Under the pieces are notes generated by a model. That model searched no databases, was not told where the DNA came from, and was given only the letters and a program-made list of their open reading frames with translations. A stretch of DNA of 47,654 bases from an uncultured Collinsella sp. Its GTDB lineage: Bacteria > Actinomycetota > Coriobacteriia > Coriobacteriales > Coriobacteriaceae. The DNA lies in the NCBI GenBank assembly GCA_902492755.1, contig CABUNB010000013.1, positions 1 through 47,654 on the forward strand. The letters are read 5' to 3'. Below, piece after piece: positions 40,420-47,654 of this stretch; position 1 is the stretch's first letter; every line of letters begins with the position of its first letter. Made by a program: the position numbers and the translations under genes.

Positions 40420-40486
40420 AGTTGCGGTGAAATAGGGACTGAATAGGCCTTTTAACAGCCTAAACGGTCCCTATTTCACCGCAACT
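40420..40486. repeat. 67-bp palindromic element, copy 2
   Basis: AGTTGCGGTGAAATAGGGAC (40420-40439) is perfectly reverse-complemented at 40467-40486, and AGGC/GCCT pair further in. The core matches the element at 31601-31691. It lies between convergent genes (TetR forward, permease reverse) and has no U-tract. Confidence 0.78.
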
Positions 40487-40499
40487 TGTTGGCGGTGGC

Positions 40500-41714
40500 T
40501 TACTGGTAGCGTAGGCACTCCACCGGGTTGAGCTTTGCCGCGCGGCGAGCGGGGTAGAAGCCAAAGATTACGCCGATGCCGACGGAGACGCCGAAGGCCT
40601 GCAGCACCGTGGCGATTGAAAAGCTCGGTGTGATCTGCCCACTGGCACCGAGCTCGTTGAGAACCCCTGATCCTGCGGCAAACATCGCGAGGCCCCAGGC
40701 CAGCAGATAGCCAATCAGGACACCCAGCAGGCCACCGGTGACGCACAGCGCCGAGGACTCGGCCAAAAACTGCGCGGTGATATCGCGGCGACTGGCGCCC
40801 AAGGCACGGCGAATACCGATCTCGCGGATACGCTCAGTCACGTTGGTAAGCATCATATTCATAATGCCGATTCCGCCGACAAGCAGTGAGATACTGGCGA
40901 CAGCGCCCATGATGAGCGAGAAGGCGCCCATAAACGAGTTGAGTGCATCGATGGCGCTTTTCATGGAGGTCGCCGATACGCTGTCGTACTCATCATCCTC
41001 CGAGATGCCCTTCATCGCGCGCACCTTAGACTCGATGGTCTTGCAGAGCTCGTCCATGTCCGTGCCCTCGGCAGCAAGTGCCGTCACGCTGGGGAATGAA
41101 GGATTCTCGTCGCCAAACAGGCCGGAGATGGTTTCGCGTGGCATATACAGCGTGAGCGAGCCCATGGAGTCGCTGCCGCCATCAATCACGCCTACAATCT
41201 GCACCTCGCCGTTGGACACCTTGATGGTTTTCCCCAGTGCGTCCTGTTCGTTGCCGTAAAGCTGATCGGCGCCGCCACGGCTGATGAGCGCCACACGCGA
41301 GCCTGATTGAGACTCGGCCTGTGAATAGACGCGTCCCGCAACGAGCTTGCTGGCACCCACCGCGTCGAGCATGTCGCTGTCGACACCCTGTGCCATGACG
41401 GTATAGCTTTTATCGCCAGGCTTGTACTCGGTATAGGCGCTGTCGACAATGCCGATCTGCTCTATCTGCGGCACCAGTTTTTGAAGCTTCTGGACGTCCG
41501 AATCGGTGAGTTCTTGGGACGAATAGATCTGCACCATGCGGGCTGCGTTGAGGCCCAGGCTGTTTACCAAGCTGTTTTGGATGCCGCCGATGAGCGAAGT
41601 CATGGCGATAACCGAGGCGATGCCGATGACGATGCCCAGGATGGTGAGCAGGCTGCGCCCCTTGTTGGCCTCGAGCGAGTGCAGAGCTTCCTGGATGAGA
41701 TCGCGGGTGCTCAT
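40500..41714 (-). CDS. MacB-type ABC transporter permease
   Basis: This 404-aa permease has an N-terminal membrane helix (LLTILGIVIGIASVIAM), a large extracytoplasmic MacB_PCD domain (about residues 40-265) and three C-terminal helices of the FtsX type (ISLLVGGIGIMNMMLTNVTERIREIGIRRALGAS). The final part has GFYPARRAAKLNPVECLRYQ, the family hallmark. It forms the mechanotransmitter of a tripartite-like exporter with the ATPase and membrane fusion protein upstream. The start ATG at 41714 has AAGGAG eight bases upstream and overlaps the ATPase stop codon (ATGA). Confidence 0.9.
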   Translation of the reverse strand: MSTRDLIQEALHSLEANKGRSLLTILGIVIGIASVIAMTSLIGGIQNSLVNSLGLNAARMVQIYSSQELTDSDVQKLQKLVPQIEQIGIVDSAYTEYKPGDKSYTVMAQGVDSDMLDAVGASKLVAGRVYSQAESQSGSRVALISRGGADQLYGNEQDALGKTIKVSNGEVQIVGVIDGGSDSMGSLTLYMPRETISGLFGDENPSFPSVTALAAEGTDMDELCKTIESKVRAMKGISEDDEYDSVSATSMKSAIDALNSFMGAFSLIMGAVASISLLVGGIGIMNMMLTNVTERIREIGIRRALGASRRDITAQFLAESSALCVTGGLLGVLIGYLLAWGLAMFAAGSGVLNELGASGQITPSFSIATVLQAFGVSVGIGVIFGFYPARRAAKLNPVECLRYQ

Positions 41715-42484
41715 GCCACCACTCCTTTCGGCGGGTTGGCGGAGGCGGAAATCATGGGCAGGCAATCTACGGCGCTGCGCAGGGTCCGCGGTGCATGTGG
41801 AATATACGCGCCGTCGTGAATGCGACCGTCGCGTATGGTCACGGCACGGTCGGCCTCGGCGGCAATGCCGGGGTCGTGTGTGATAAGCACGATGGTTTTG
41901 CCACGCTCCTGGAGCTTATGGAAGGTCTCCATCACAAGCGCTCCGGTTGCGGAGTCCAGGTTTCCCGTCGGCTCGTCAGCTAAAATGATGGGCGGATCGT
42001 TGACGAGGGCGCGTGCGATGGCGACACGCTGCATCTGGCCGCCCGAGAGCTCGGATATGCGGTGGTCCCAATGGTCGACGGGCAGCGTGACGGCCTGCAG
42101 CGCGTGCACGGCGCACATCTCGCGCTGGCTTCGGGGCACGTTGGTGTAGGCCAGCGGAAGCATGACGTTTTCGATAACCGACAGGCGCGGCAGCAGGTTG
42201 AAGCTCTGAAAGACAAAGCCAATACTCAGGGCGCGAACTTCGGTGAGCTCGTCATCGTCAAGCTCGGCCACGTTGAGCCCTTGCAGGTAGTAGTCGCCCG
42301 CCGTCGGCTTATCCAGGCAGCCTAGGATGTTCATGAGCGTTGATTTGCCCGAGCCCGAGGGGCCAGTGATAGCGACGAATTCGCCGGGATTTACCGCCAG
42401 GCTCACGTTATGCAGAATATGGGCGCAGCCGGCCTCGCTCTCAAAAATGCGGTGCACGTTGCGGATGTCGATGACGGGACGCAT
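41711..42484 (-). CDS. MacB/LolD-type ABC transporter ATP-binding protein
   Basis: This 257-aa ATPase has Walker A GPSGSGKST at residues 41-49, a Q-loop in FVFQSFNLLPRLSVIENV, signature LSGGQMQR, Walker B IILADEPTGNLDS and the switch histidine in LITHD. A C-terminal extension of about 30 residues follows the domain. It energises the permease encoded downstream. The ATG at 42484 would overlap by one base the stop codon of the membrane fusion gene if that frame were restored (TAATG), so the original operon was translationally coupled. Confidence 0.92.
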   Translation of the reverse strand: MRPVIDIRNVHRIFESEAGCAHILHNVSLAVNPGEFVAITGPSGSGKSTLMNILGCLDKPTAGDYYLQGLNVAELDDDELTEVRALSIGFVFQSFNLLPRLSVIENVMLPLAYTNVPRSQREMCAVHALQAVTLPVDHWDHRISELSGGQMQRVAIARALVNDPPIILADEPTGNLDSATGALVMETFHKLQERGKTIVLITHDPGIAAEADRAVTIRDGRIHDGAYIPHAPRTLRSAVDCLPMISASANPPKGVVA

Positions 42485-43916
42485 TACATGCCCTCGTCGG
42501 CAGACATGCTGCCCGAATCCGCGCTGTAGCCGCCGTCAGCCGTTGCGTCTGCCCCGGTGTCCATGACGAGGGTGTCGCCGTCGCGCAGTTTGGTTGTGGG
42601 CACGCCAGGGTTGATTTCGTTGCCCTGTCGTCGCGCTTGACCTGCGTCTTGCCGACTACGGCTTCGTTATCGTTTTGCGTCACGACGTTCACCTTCACGC
42701 GACGGGTTTGCTTGCCCTCGTCATCGGTTGCCACGTTGACGTAATAGTGTTCGCCATCTTCGGTCATGAGCGCCATCGTCGGCACCATCACCACATCGTC
42801 AAGCTGCTCGGTAACCACTGAGACCTCGGCTGTCATGCCCGGCTTCAGGCGCGCGTCGGGCGCCTCGATGAGGATGTCGACGTTAAAGGTTACGCTGCCG
42901 CCGCCGGAGTTGGAGTCGGAGTTTGCCACCGAGGCGATGGCCGTGACCGTTCCCTGGCTCACGATATCGGGAAACGCGGGATATGTGACGTTGGCGTTCT
43001 GCCCAACGGCGATCTTGGCGATGTCCTTTTCGCCCACCTGCACGGTCACCTTCATTTTGGACAGGTCGGCGATCTGCATGCACTGCTTGCCGCCGCTCGT
43101 ATCGCTTTCGCCCATGATCATGCCGCCTGTTACCGTGGCGCCCACCTTGGCGTTGAGCTCCACGATGCTACCCGAGCTCGGGGCCGTTACCGTGCGACTG
43201 GCGGCCTTGGCGTTCGCCTGGTCGAGGTTTGCCTGGGCCGATGCGAGGCTGCGCTGCGCGGCCGATACGGCGTTCGTGTCCGCTGATGCGGCGGAGACGC
43301 CAGCCGCTGCGGAAGCTCCATCGACGTTCGTCGTTGGGGTGGCCTGCGCGACAGCGGCGGCTTTCTGCGCGTTGGTGAGGTCTTCCTGGGCGGCTGCAAC
43401 TGCACGCTGCGCCTCGGCAACGTTGCGATCGAGCTCGTCGTTTTTAATGGTCATAAGCACGTCGCCCTCGTTGACGGATTGGCCTGCCTGCACGTTGATC
43501 GAATCGACCGTACCGTCGACAGAAGGGGAGACCACTGAGGACGAAATGGGTTTGAGCTGGCCTTTCGCCTCGACCGTTGTGGTAAACGTGCCCTCGGTCA
43601 CCATGTCGGTCACAGGCCCGCTAGCGCCCTGTGACCGCGCATTGATAACCAGGGTTGCGACAATGGCAATGAGCGCGATGGCACCCACGACGCCGGCGGC
43701 AATACCGCGTCGAATCAGCTTTTTGCGTCGACGGTCGGCACGTTTTGCCTTGAGCTTGGCATACGCCTCTTCATCGGAAATCTCGGCCGTATCGTTCGTG
43801 CGTCCGCTCTGCTTGTCGGCATGTACGTTTGTAATCAGAGGAATCGTTTCGGTGGCACCTTCGGGCGTGCGCTCGGTATCATCTGGGCCCGGGGTGATCG
43901 TGGGGACATTCGGCAT
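42484..43916 (-). pseudogene. MacA-like membrane fusion protein gene with a frameshift near the 3' end
   Basis: The protein has a charged cytoplasmic N terminus, a membrane helix (about residues 70-92), a biotinyl-lipoyl-like pair of half domains around an A/Q-rich coiled coil, and beta-barrel parts (VEAKGQLKPISSSVVSPSVDGTV, PDARLKPGMTAEVSVVTEQLDD). After VVGKTQVKRDD the frame runs into an unrelated, Cys/Pro/Arg-rich tail ending at 42441 inside the ATPase gene. One base shift in the run at about 42621-42630 restores a plausible end (GNEINPGVPTTKLRDGDTLV to SADEGM) that stops exactly at 42484. Either a real mutation or a sequencing error explains this. The start ATG at 43916 has AAGGAG. The two domains needed for assembly precede the shift, so some function may remain. 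Confidence 0.8.
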
Positions 43917-43950
43917 AGCGTCTCCTTTATAGAAATAACCTTGATAAGTA

Positions 43951-43980
43951 TATGCGCCCACCGGTTGGGGCGGGCGCATA
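43951..43980 (-). terminator. Hairpin between the L,D-transpeptidase and the membrane fusion gene
   Basis: TATGCGCCC.CC and GG.GGGCGCATA form a 30-base stem-loop. On the minus strand it is followed by TACTTAT, a weak U-tract. It probably ends the L,D-transpeptidase message. Confidence 0.6.
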
Positions 43981-44048
43981 GGACGGTTTCTTTCGGAACT
44001 GTTAGATTGGTCGCAGCGGATCCACGTTGTAGGAATGCGCGCGTTGCA

Positions 44049-45764
44049 CTACGAGTGGACAACCACGCACAGGCCGACTTTGATGCAGTCGTGAAGTGCC
44101 TTTGCATCGGCCAGGCGCAGGTTGATGCAACCGTGGCTGCCGCACCACTTGTACGACTCGGCATTATCGAAGCTCTTGTCGTTTTGCCATGTAGCGTCGT
44201 GGAAGCCGATCATATTGCCCTCGAACGGCATCCAGTAGCTCACCGGGCTCTCGTATTTGGGCTTACCGGTCTCGGGGTCCTTGGCTCCGATCAGGGTGCT
44301 GCCGCCGTCGTTGCTGTTGATCTGCCACACGCCCTCGGGGGTGGCGTCTTCGCCCGGTTTGCCGGAAATAAAGTTGGCCTCCCAAACGATATTACCGTTC
44401 TCGTCATAGTAGCGCGCGTGCTGCTCGGACAGGTCGACGTCGATATACGCCTTCCAGTCGGGCTCTCCCTTTGCGGTAAAGGTGTCGGCCTTCTTGGAGT
44501 ACTTGATCTCGATTTCGCCGGTCTGCTTGTTGTTAATGGCGTCTTCGACCTGCTTGGCGAGCGAGCTGCTGTCGATGGACCAACCAAAGTCGCCGCCTTC
44601 GACGGCGCACTGCTTGCCATCGGCGCGCGTCCACCAGCGAGTGGAGCCCACGGTATTAAAGCCGTTGGCGAGCTCGGCTGCCCAGCTGCTGATCTGCGAC
44701 GTATCGAGCGTGGGGTTGGCCGGATCGGCAAAGCTGATCCACTGCAACACGGAGCTGCCATCAACCTTGCCGGCATCCTCGCCGTTGAGCTTGAGGGTCA
44801 CGTTGACGCCCAAGAAGTTGTTGGCGGCATCGCATGCAGACTGAATCTGATCATCGGTCAGCGTTCCATTGAGCGGCTCATAGGCATCGTTGCCGAGCTT
44901 GGAAAGATCTACGGTCTCGGCCAGCGAGGCAAGCTCGAGCTCGGCATACTTAATGACATGCTCGCGGTTGAGTTTTTCGTTGGAGCGCGCCTTCTCGACG
45001 GTAAACTTGCCGGCCTGCTCGTCATAGGAGCTATTGGCCTCGAACGCGCCCGAACGGCCCTCGTTAAACTCGTCGATGGCGGCGCCCAGATCCTTCTCAA
45101 ACTGCTTTTGGTCAAAGGTGTCGGAGAGCATGGACAGGTCGACGTCTTGATCAAGATCGACTTCGTTGGAGCTAGCGGTTGTTTTGGTCTTGCCGCTTAA
45201 GGATTCTACAAGGCGGACAGGCCATACAAAAGCTTCGTTGTGGTTGATGATCTCTTTTGCGGCAGCTTCGCCGTCTACGATGGGCTCATCGGACTCGGGC
45301 TGATAGGTCCAGCTAAAGTCATCGCCCGTCACGGTGAGCTTATAGTGCTTCCATGCCGAGTTGACCTTGGCGGCGGCAGACGAAGCGTTGGAGAACGAGA
45401 CGTCGACGCCGGCGATGGTGGTGTTGGGGTAGGCTACCTGCGAAAACGCTACGACGCCTACGATATAGACAATGACGATAAGACCCAGGACGACAAAGAG
45501 CGTCGTCTTTTTGCCCGACTTATTGTTCTCGACGGGTTTGCGTGCGGGGCCGCGATCGCCTCGAGCGTGCGTGGGGGGCTGCTTGGGCGCATTGCCGTTT
45601 GCCTGGCGCTGCTGACGTTGCTGGTTCGGGCGTTGCGAAGTGTTTGTCGCACCACGCTGCTGACCGTGGCTCGGCGCGATAGGACGCGGCGACTGAACGC
45701 CGCCGGTGTGCCTGCTCGGCTGCTGCGGATCGGGAATCAGTTGAGTTCGATCGTTTTGCGACAT
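44049..45764 (-). CDS. L,D-transpeptidase (YkuD domain) with PG-binding domain
   Basis: This protein of about 571 aa cross-links peptidoglycan stem peptides by 3-3 bonds or attaches proteins to the wall. A disordered cytoplasmic tail of about 87 residues rich in Q, R, P, N and G is followed by one membrane helix (about 88-108). A long extracytoplasmic region of the PG_binding_4 type comes next. The C-terminal YkuD domain has IGFHDATW and CGSHGCINLRLADA with catalytic C546. The start was taken as ATG 45764; ATG 45773 is also in frame but only two bases from the GAAGGA ribosome site. This tail resembles that of MltG. Confidence 0.9.
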   Translation of the reverse strand: MSQNDRTQLIPDPQQPSRHTGGVQSPRPIAPSHGQQRGATNTSQRPNQQRQQRQANGNAPKQPPTHARGDRGPARKPVENNKSGKKTTLFVVLGLIVIVYIVGVVAFSQVAYPNTTIAGVDVSFSNASSAAAKVNSAWKHYKLTVTGDDFSWTYQPESDEPIVDGEAAAKEIINHNEAFVWPVRLVESLSGKTKTTASSNEVDLDQDVDLSMLSDTFDQKQFEKDLGAAIDEFNEGRSGAFEANSSYDEQAGKFTVEKARSNEKLNREHVIKYAELELASLAETVDLSKLGNDAYEPLNGTLTDDQIQSACDAANNFLGVNVTLKLNGEDAGKVDGSSVLQWISFADPANPTLDTSQISSWAAELANGFNTVGSTRWWTRADGKQCAVEGGDFGWSIDSSSLAKQVEDAINNKQTGEIEIKYSKKADTFTAKGEPDWKAYIDVDLSEQHARYYDENGNIVWEANFISGKPGEDATPEGVWQINSNDGGSTLIGAKDPETGKPKYESPVSYWMPFEGNMIGFHDATWQNDKSFDNAESYKWCGSHGCINLRLADAKALHDCIKVGLCVVVHS

Positions 45765-45869
45765 CGTATGCATATCCTTCGAATTTCGCCTTGTGGCTCA
45801 TCGTGTTTTTACTGGGCTTGCATTATAGCGATAACCCAGTTGTTTGTGGTATGGAAACGGTGGCATTCA

Positions 45870-45900
45870 AAAGAGGTGGGACATTTGTCCCACCTTTGAG
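45870..45900 (-). terminator. Palindromic terminator after the serine dehydratase gene
   Basis: GGTGGGACA (45875-45883) and TGTCCCACC (45886-45894) are perfect arms, flanked by A-rich and T-rich bases. On the minus strand the hairpin is followed by TCTTTTGA. The arms share the GTGGGACA core with the repeat at 28350-28382. Confidence 0.65.
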
Positions 45901-45913
45901 TCGTCCTTTGTCG

Positions 45914-47521
45914 TTATCCGCACACACCGCATTTTGCACAGGCCGAAAGTGCTGCCGGGGCCTGGGCGATGCCGCCCTTGGCCGTCTCGCGCAGCGTTGC
46001 CGGCAGCGCGTGGCCTACCGACAGCATGACGTGAGCCATCTGGTCAAACGGTACCAGGCTCTTGACGCCGGCAAGTGCGAGCTGGGCCGAGCTAAACGCC
46101 GCTGCCACGCCGATGGCGTTACGGTTTTGGCACGGCACCTCGACAAGCCCACCCACCGGGTCGCAAACGAGGCCCAGCAGATTGCTCAGCGCGATGGAGC
46201 TGGCGTCGAGCGCCTGCTCGGGCGTGCCGCCGAGCATCTGCACCAGCGCTGCGGCGGCCATGGCGGCAGCGCTTCCCACCTCGGCCTGGCAGCCGCCCTC
46301 GGCACCGGCGACGCAGGCGCTCGTGGTGAGGTTGAGGCCGATGGCGGCGGCGCAATAGAGCGCGTCCATGACTTGCTCGTCGTCGAGTTGCAGGTGGTCG
46401 GCGAGCGCCAGCACGCAGCCGGGAACGACGCCTGCGGAGCCGGCGGTTGGGGCGGCGACGATGACGCCCATGGTAGCGGAGCGCTCGAGCACGGCCATGG
46501 CGCGGGCCACGGCGTCGGTCTGCACGGCGCCCATTAAGCTGGAGCTAAGCTCGTTGCGGCCGGTGGCATCGACGAGCTTTGCCTCGCCGCCAATGAGGCC
46601 ACCGAGCGAGCGCTGTGGGTTGGCGATGGGCGCGGTGGTCTCGTCCTTCATGACTTCGAGCACGCGGCGCATGGCGGCGACGGCGTGCTGCTCTCCGGTT
46701 AGGCGTGCCTCGCGCACAGCCATGACGGCACCGATGTTGAGCCCCAGCTCCTCGCAGGCGTCGAGCAGCTGCTCGCCGTCGTCGAAGATCTCCTTGGCCG
46801 AGACGCCGGGGGAGAGGGATGAGGCCGAACCGGGGAGCTCAATAAAGGTGGCGTAATCGACATTGTCGAGTTTACGTAGCATGGGGATGACAGTATCGTC
46901 GGGCGCGCCGTCGGTCTCAAAGACGGAGTAGGCCTGGCCGCCTACCTCGGTGCGGTAGGTGCGGCAGAAGGCGATGTTCACGTGGGCATAGGCGAGCAGG
47001 TTCGTGAGCGCGGCGAGCACGCCGGGGACATCGTAGTGCGCCACGAAGAGCGTGGAGTACATACCCGAGATGTCGACGCCGACGCCGTTGATTCGGCTGA
47101 TGCGCATCTTGCCGCCGCCCAGGCTCTCGCCGCGGACCTGCGCCGTGGCGCCCGTGTCGTCGACCATGTCGATGTCGACGGTGTTGGGGTGGATGGAGGC
47201 GTCGTCGCCCTTGATGTCAAAGTGATATTCGAGGCCTTGCTCGCGTGCGAGGTCGAAGGCCTGCTTGATGTTCTCGTCGTCGGTGTCGAGGCCCAGAATG
47301 CCTGCGACGAGCGCGCGGTCGGTGCCGTGGCCGCGGTAGGTGTGGGCGAAGGAGTTCCACAGGCCGAAGGTGACCTTGGTGATGCGGCCCTCGAGCAGGC
47401 TCGCGGCCACCTGGGCGCACCGCAGGGCGCCGGCGGTGTGCGATGAGCTGGGGCCGACCATGACGGGGCCCAAGATCTCGAATGCCGAGGTCGTAGCTAG
47501 TGTTTGCGGCTTGCCTGCCAT
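45914..47521 (-). CDS. L-serine ammonia-lyase, single chain with central ACT domain
   Basis: This 535-aa iron-sulfur enzyme deaminates serine to pyruvate and ammonia. The N-terminal beta-type domain (EILGPVMVGPSSSHTAGA) is followed by an ACT-like regulatory region (VPGVLAALTNLLAYAHVNIAF). The alpha-type catalytic domain follows, with PTAGSAGVVPG and the cluster cysteines in SACVAGAEGGC and LVCDPVGGLVEVPCQNRN. It therefore fuses the SdaAB and SdaAA parts that are separate in Bacillus. The extreme C terminus is Cys-rich (ACAKCGVCG). The start ATG at 47521 has AAGGAG six bases upstream. Tandem repeats lie just upstream. Confidence 0.93.
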   Translation of the reverse strand: MAGKPQTLATTSAFEILGPVMVGPSSSHTAGALRCAQVAASLLEGRITKVTFGLWNSFAHTYRGHGTDRALVAGILGLDTDDENIKQAFDLAREQGLEYHFDIKGDDASIHPNTVDIDMVDDTGATAQVRGESLGGGKMRISRINGVGVDISGMYSTLFVAHYDVPGVLAALTNLLAYAHVNIAFCRTYRTEVGGQAYSVFETDGAPDDTVIPMLRKLDNVDYATFIELPGSASSLSPGVSAKEIFDDGEQLLDACEELGLNIGAVMAVREARLTGEQHAVAAMRRVLEVMKDETTAPIANPQRSLGGLIGGEAKLVDATGRNELSSSLMGAVQTDAVARAMAVLERSATMGVIVAAPTAGSAGVVPGCVLALADHLQLDDEQVMDALYCAAAIGLNLTTSACVAGAEGGCQAEVGSAAAMAAAALVQMLGGTPEQALDASSIALSNLLGLVCDPVGGLVEVPCQNRNAIGVAAAFSSAQLALAGVKSLVPFDQMAHVMLSVGHALPATLRETAKGGIAQAPAALSACAKCGVCG

Positions 47522-47537
47522 GGCTGCTCCTTTGTTT

Positions 47538-47621
47538 TGTCCCGTCGTCCCGAGGGGCGGGGCATACTCTGTCCCGTCGTTCCGAGGGGCGGGGCATACT
47601 CTGTCCCGTCGTTCCGAGGGC
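47538..47621. repeat. 32-bp tandem repeat, about 2.6 copies, upstream of the serine dehydratase gene
   Basis: The unit starting TGTCCCGTCGT and ending GGGGCATACTC occurs at 47538-47569 and 47570-47601, and partly at 47602-47621. Copies 1 and 2 differ at one base (C or T at the twelfth position). The array begins 17 bases before the start codon and so lies in the leader or promoter. Confidence 0.85.
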
Positions 47622-47654
47622 TTTGGTATTTGGTCGCCTGCTCGGACAGTCCTG

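Noticed and set aside
47538..47621. CRISPR array
   Set aside because: The 32-bp units are directly adjacent without spacers, number fewer than three, and no cas gene is near.

Overview
This window is GC-rich, gene-dense bacterial DNA. It most likely comes from a member of the Actinomycetota class Coriobacteriia, and I would guess Collinsella or a close relative. That guess rests on the codon usage (strong GAG/GAC/GCC preference), the gene order alaS-ruvX-mltG-yqeG-aroK-aroB-pepP-efp-nusB-xseB-tlyA-nadK-recN, the phosphotransferase-based sugar metabolism, and an ileS gene under a T-box leader. It is recognition, not a database result.

Left part (1-14.9 kb). An AT-richer, hairpin-filled stretch with no convincing gene (1-607) lies downstream of a glycerol dehydrogenase-like gene on the minus strand. 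A complete transcriptional T-box then precedes ileS, followed by lspA-rluD, a membrane glycosyltransferase, a minimal prepilin-type peptidase, dgt and rarA. A tightly overlapping four-gene unit comes next: a DUF948 membrane protein, an RsbW-like protein without its ATP-binding residues, a SigB/SigF-type sigma factor and an AI-2E-family transporter. A small two-helix membrane protein lies convergent to it.

Middle part (15-28.4 kb). A long forward run of housekeeping genes covers alanyl-tRNA synthetase, RuvX, MltG, a YqeG phosphatase, shikimate kinase, an AroB-like protein that has lost its catalytic and metal-binding residues, Xaa-Pro peptidase, EF-P, an Asp23-family protein, NusB, XseB, TlyA, NAD kinase and RecN. 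Many of these genes overlap by 1-11 bases.

Sugar part (28.4-36.3 kb). A minus-strand RpiR-type regulator is divergent from a fructose-family PTS permease (domain order B-C-A), followed by HPr, enzyme I and two PfkB-family sugar-phosphate kinases. This places a whole phosphorelay, from phosphoenolpyruvate to a doubly phosphorylated sugar, in one locus. Between the permease and HPr lie about 530 bases without a gene, holding two very large inverted-repeat structures. One of these has a relative at 40420-40486.

Right part (36.4-47.65 kb). Here are the CCA-adding enzyme, two identical tRNA-Glu(CUC) genes, a YbhN-type membrane protein and a TetR regulator. On the minus strand follow a MacAB-like export operon whose membrane fusion gene carries a frameshift near its 3' end, an L,D-transpeptidase with a long disordered cytoplasmic tail, and a single-chain L-serine dehydratase with a 32-bp tandem repeat just upstream of its start.

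The points most worth follow-up are the AroB pseudoenzyme inside the shikimate gene pair, the degenerate anti-sigma-like protein beside its sigma factor, the long palindromes around ptsH with their second copy, and the frameshifted membrane fusion gene. I saw no CRISPR array, rRNA, transposase or phage genes.
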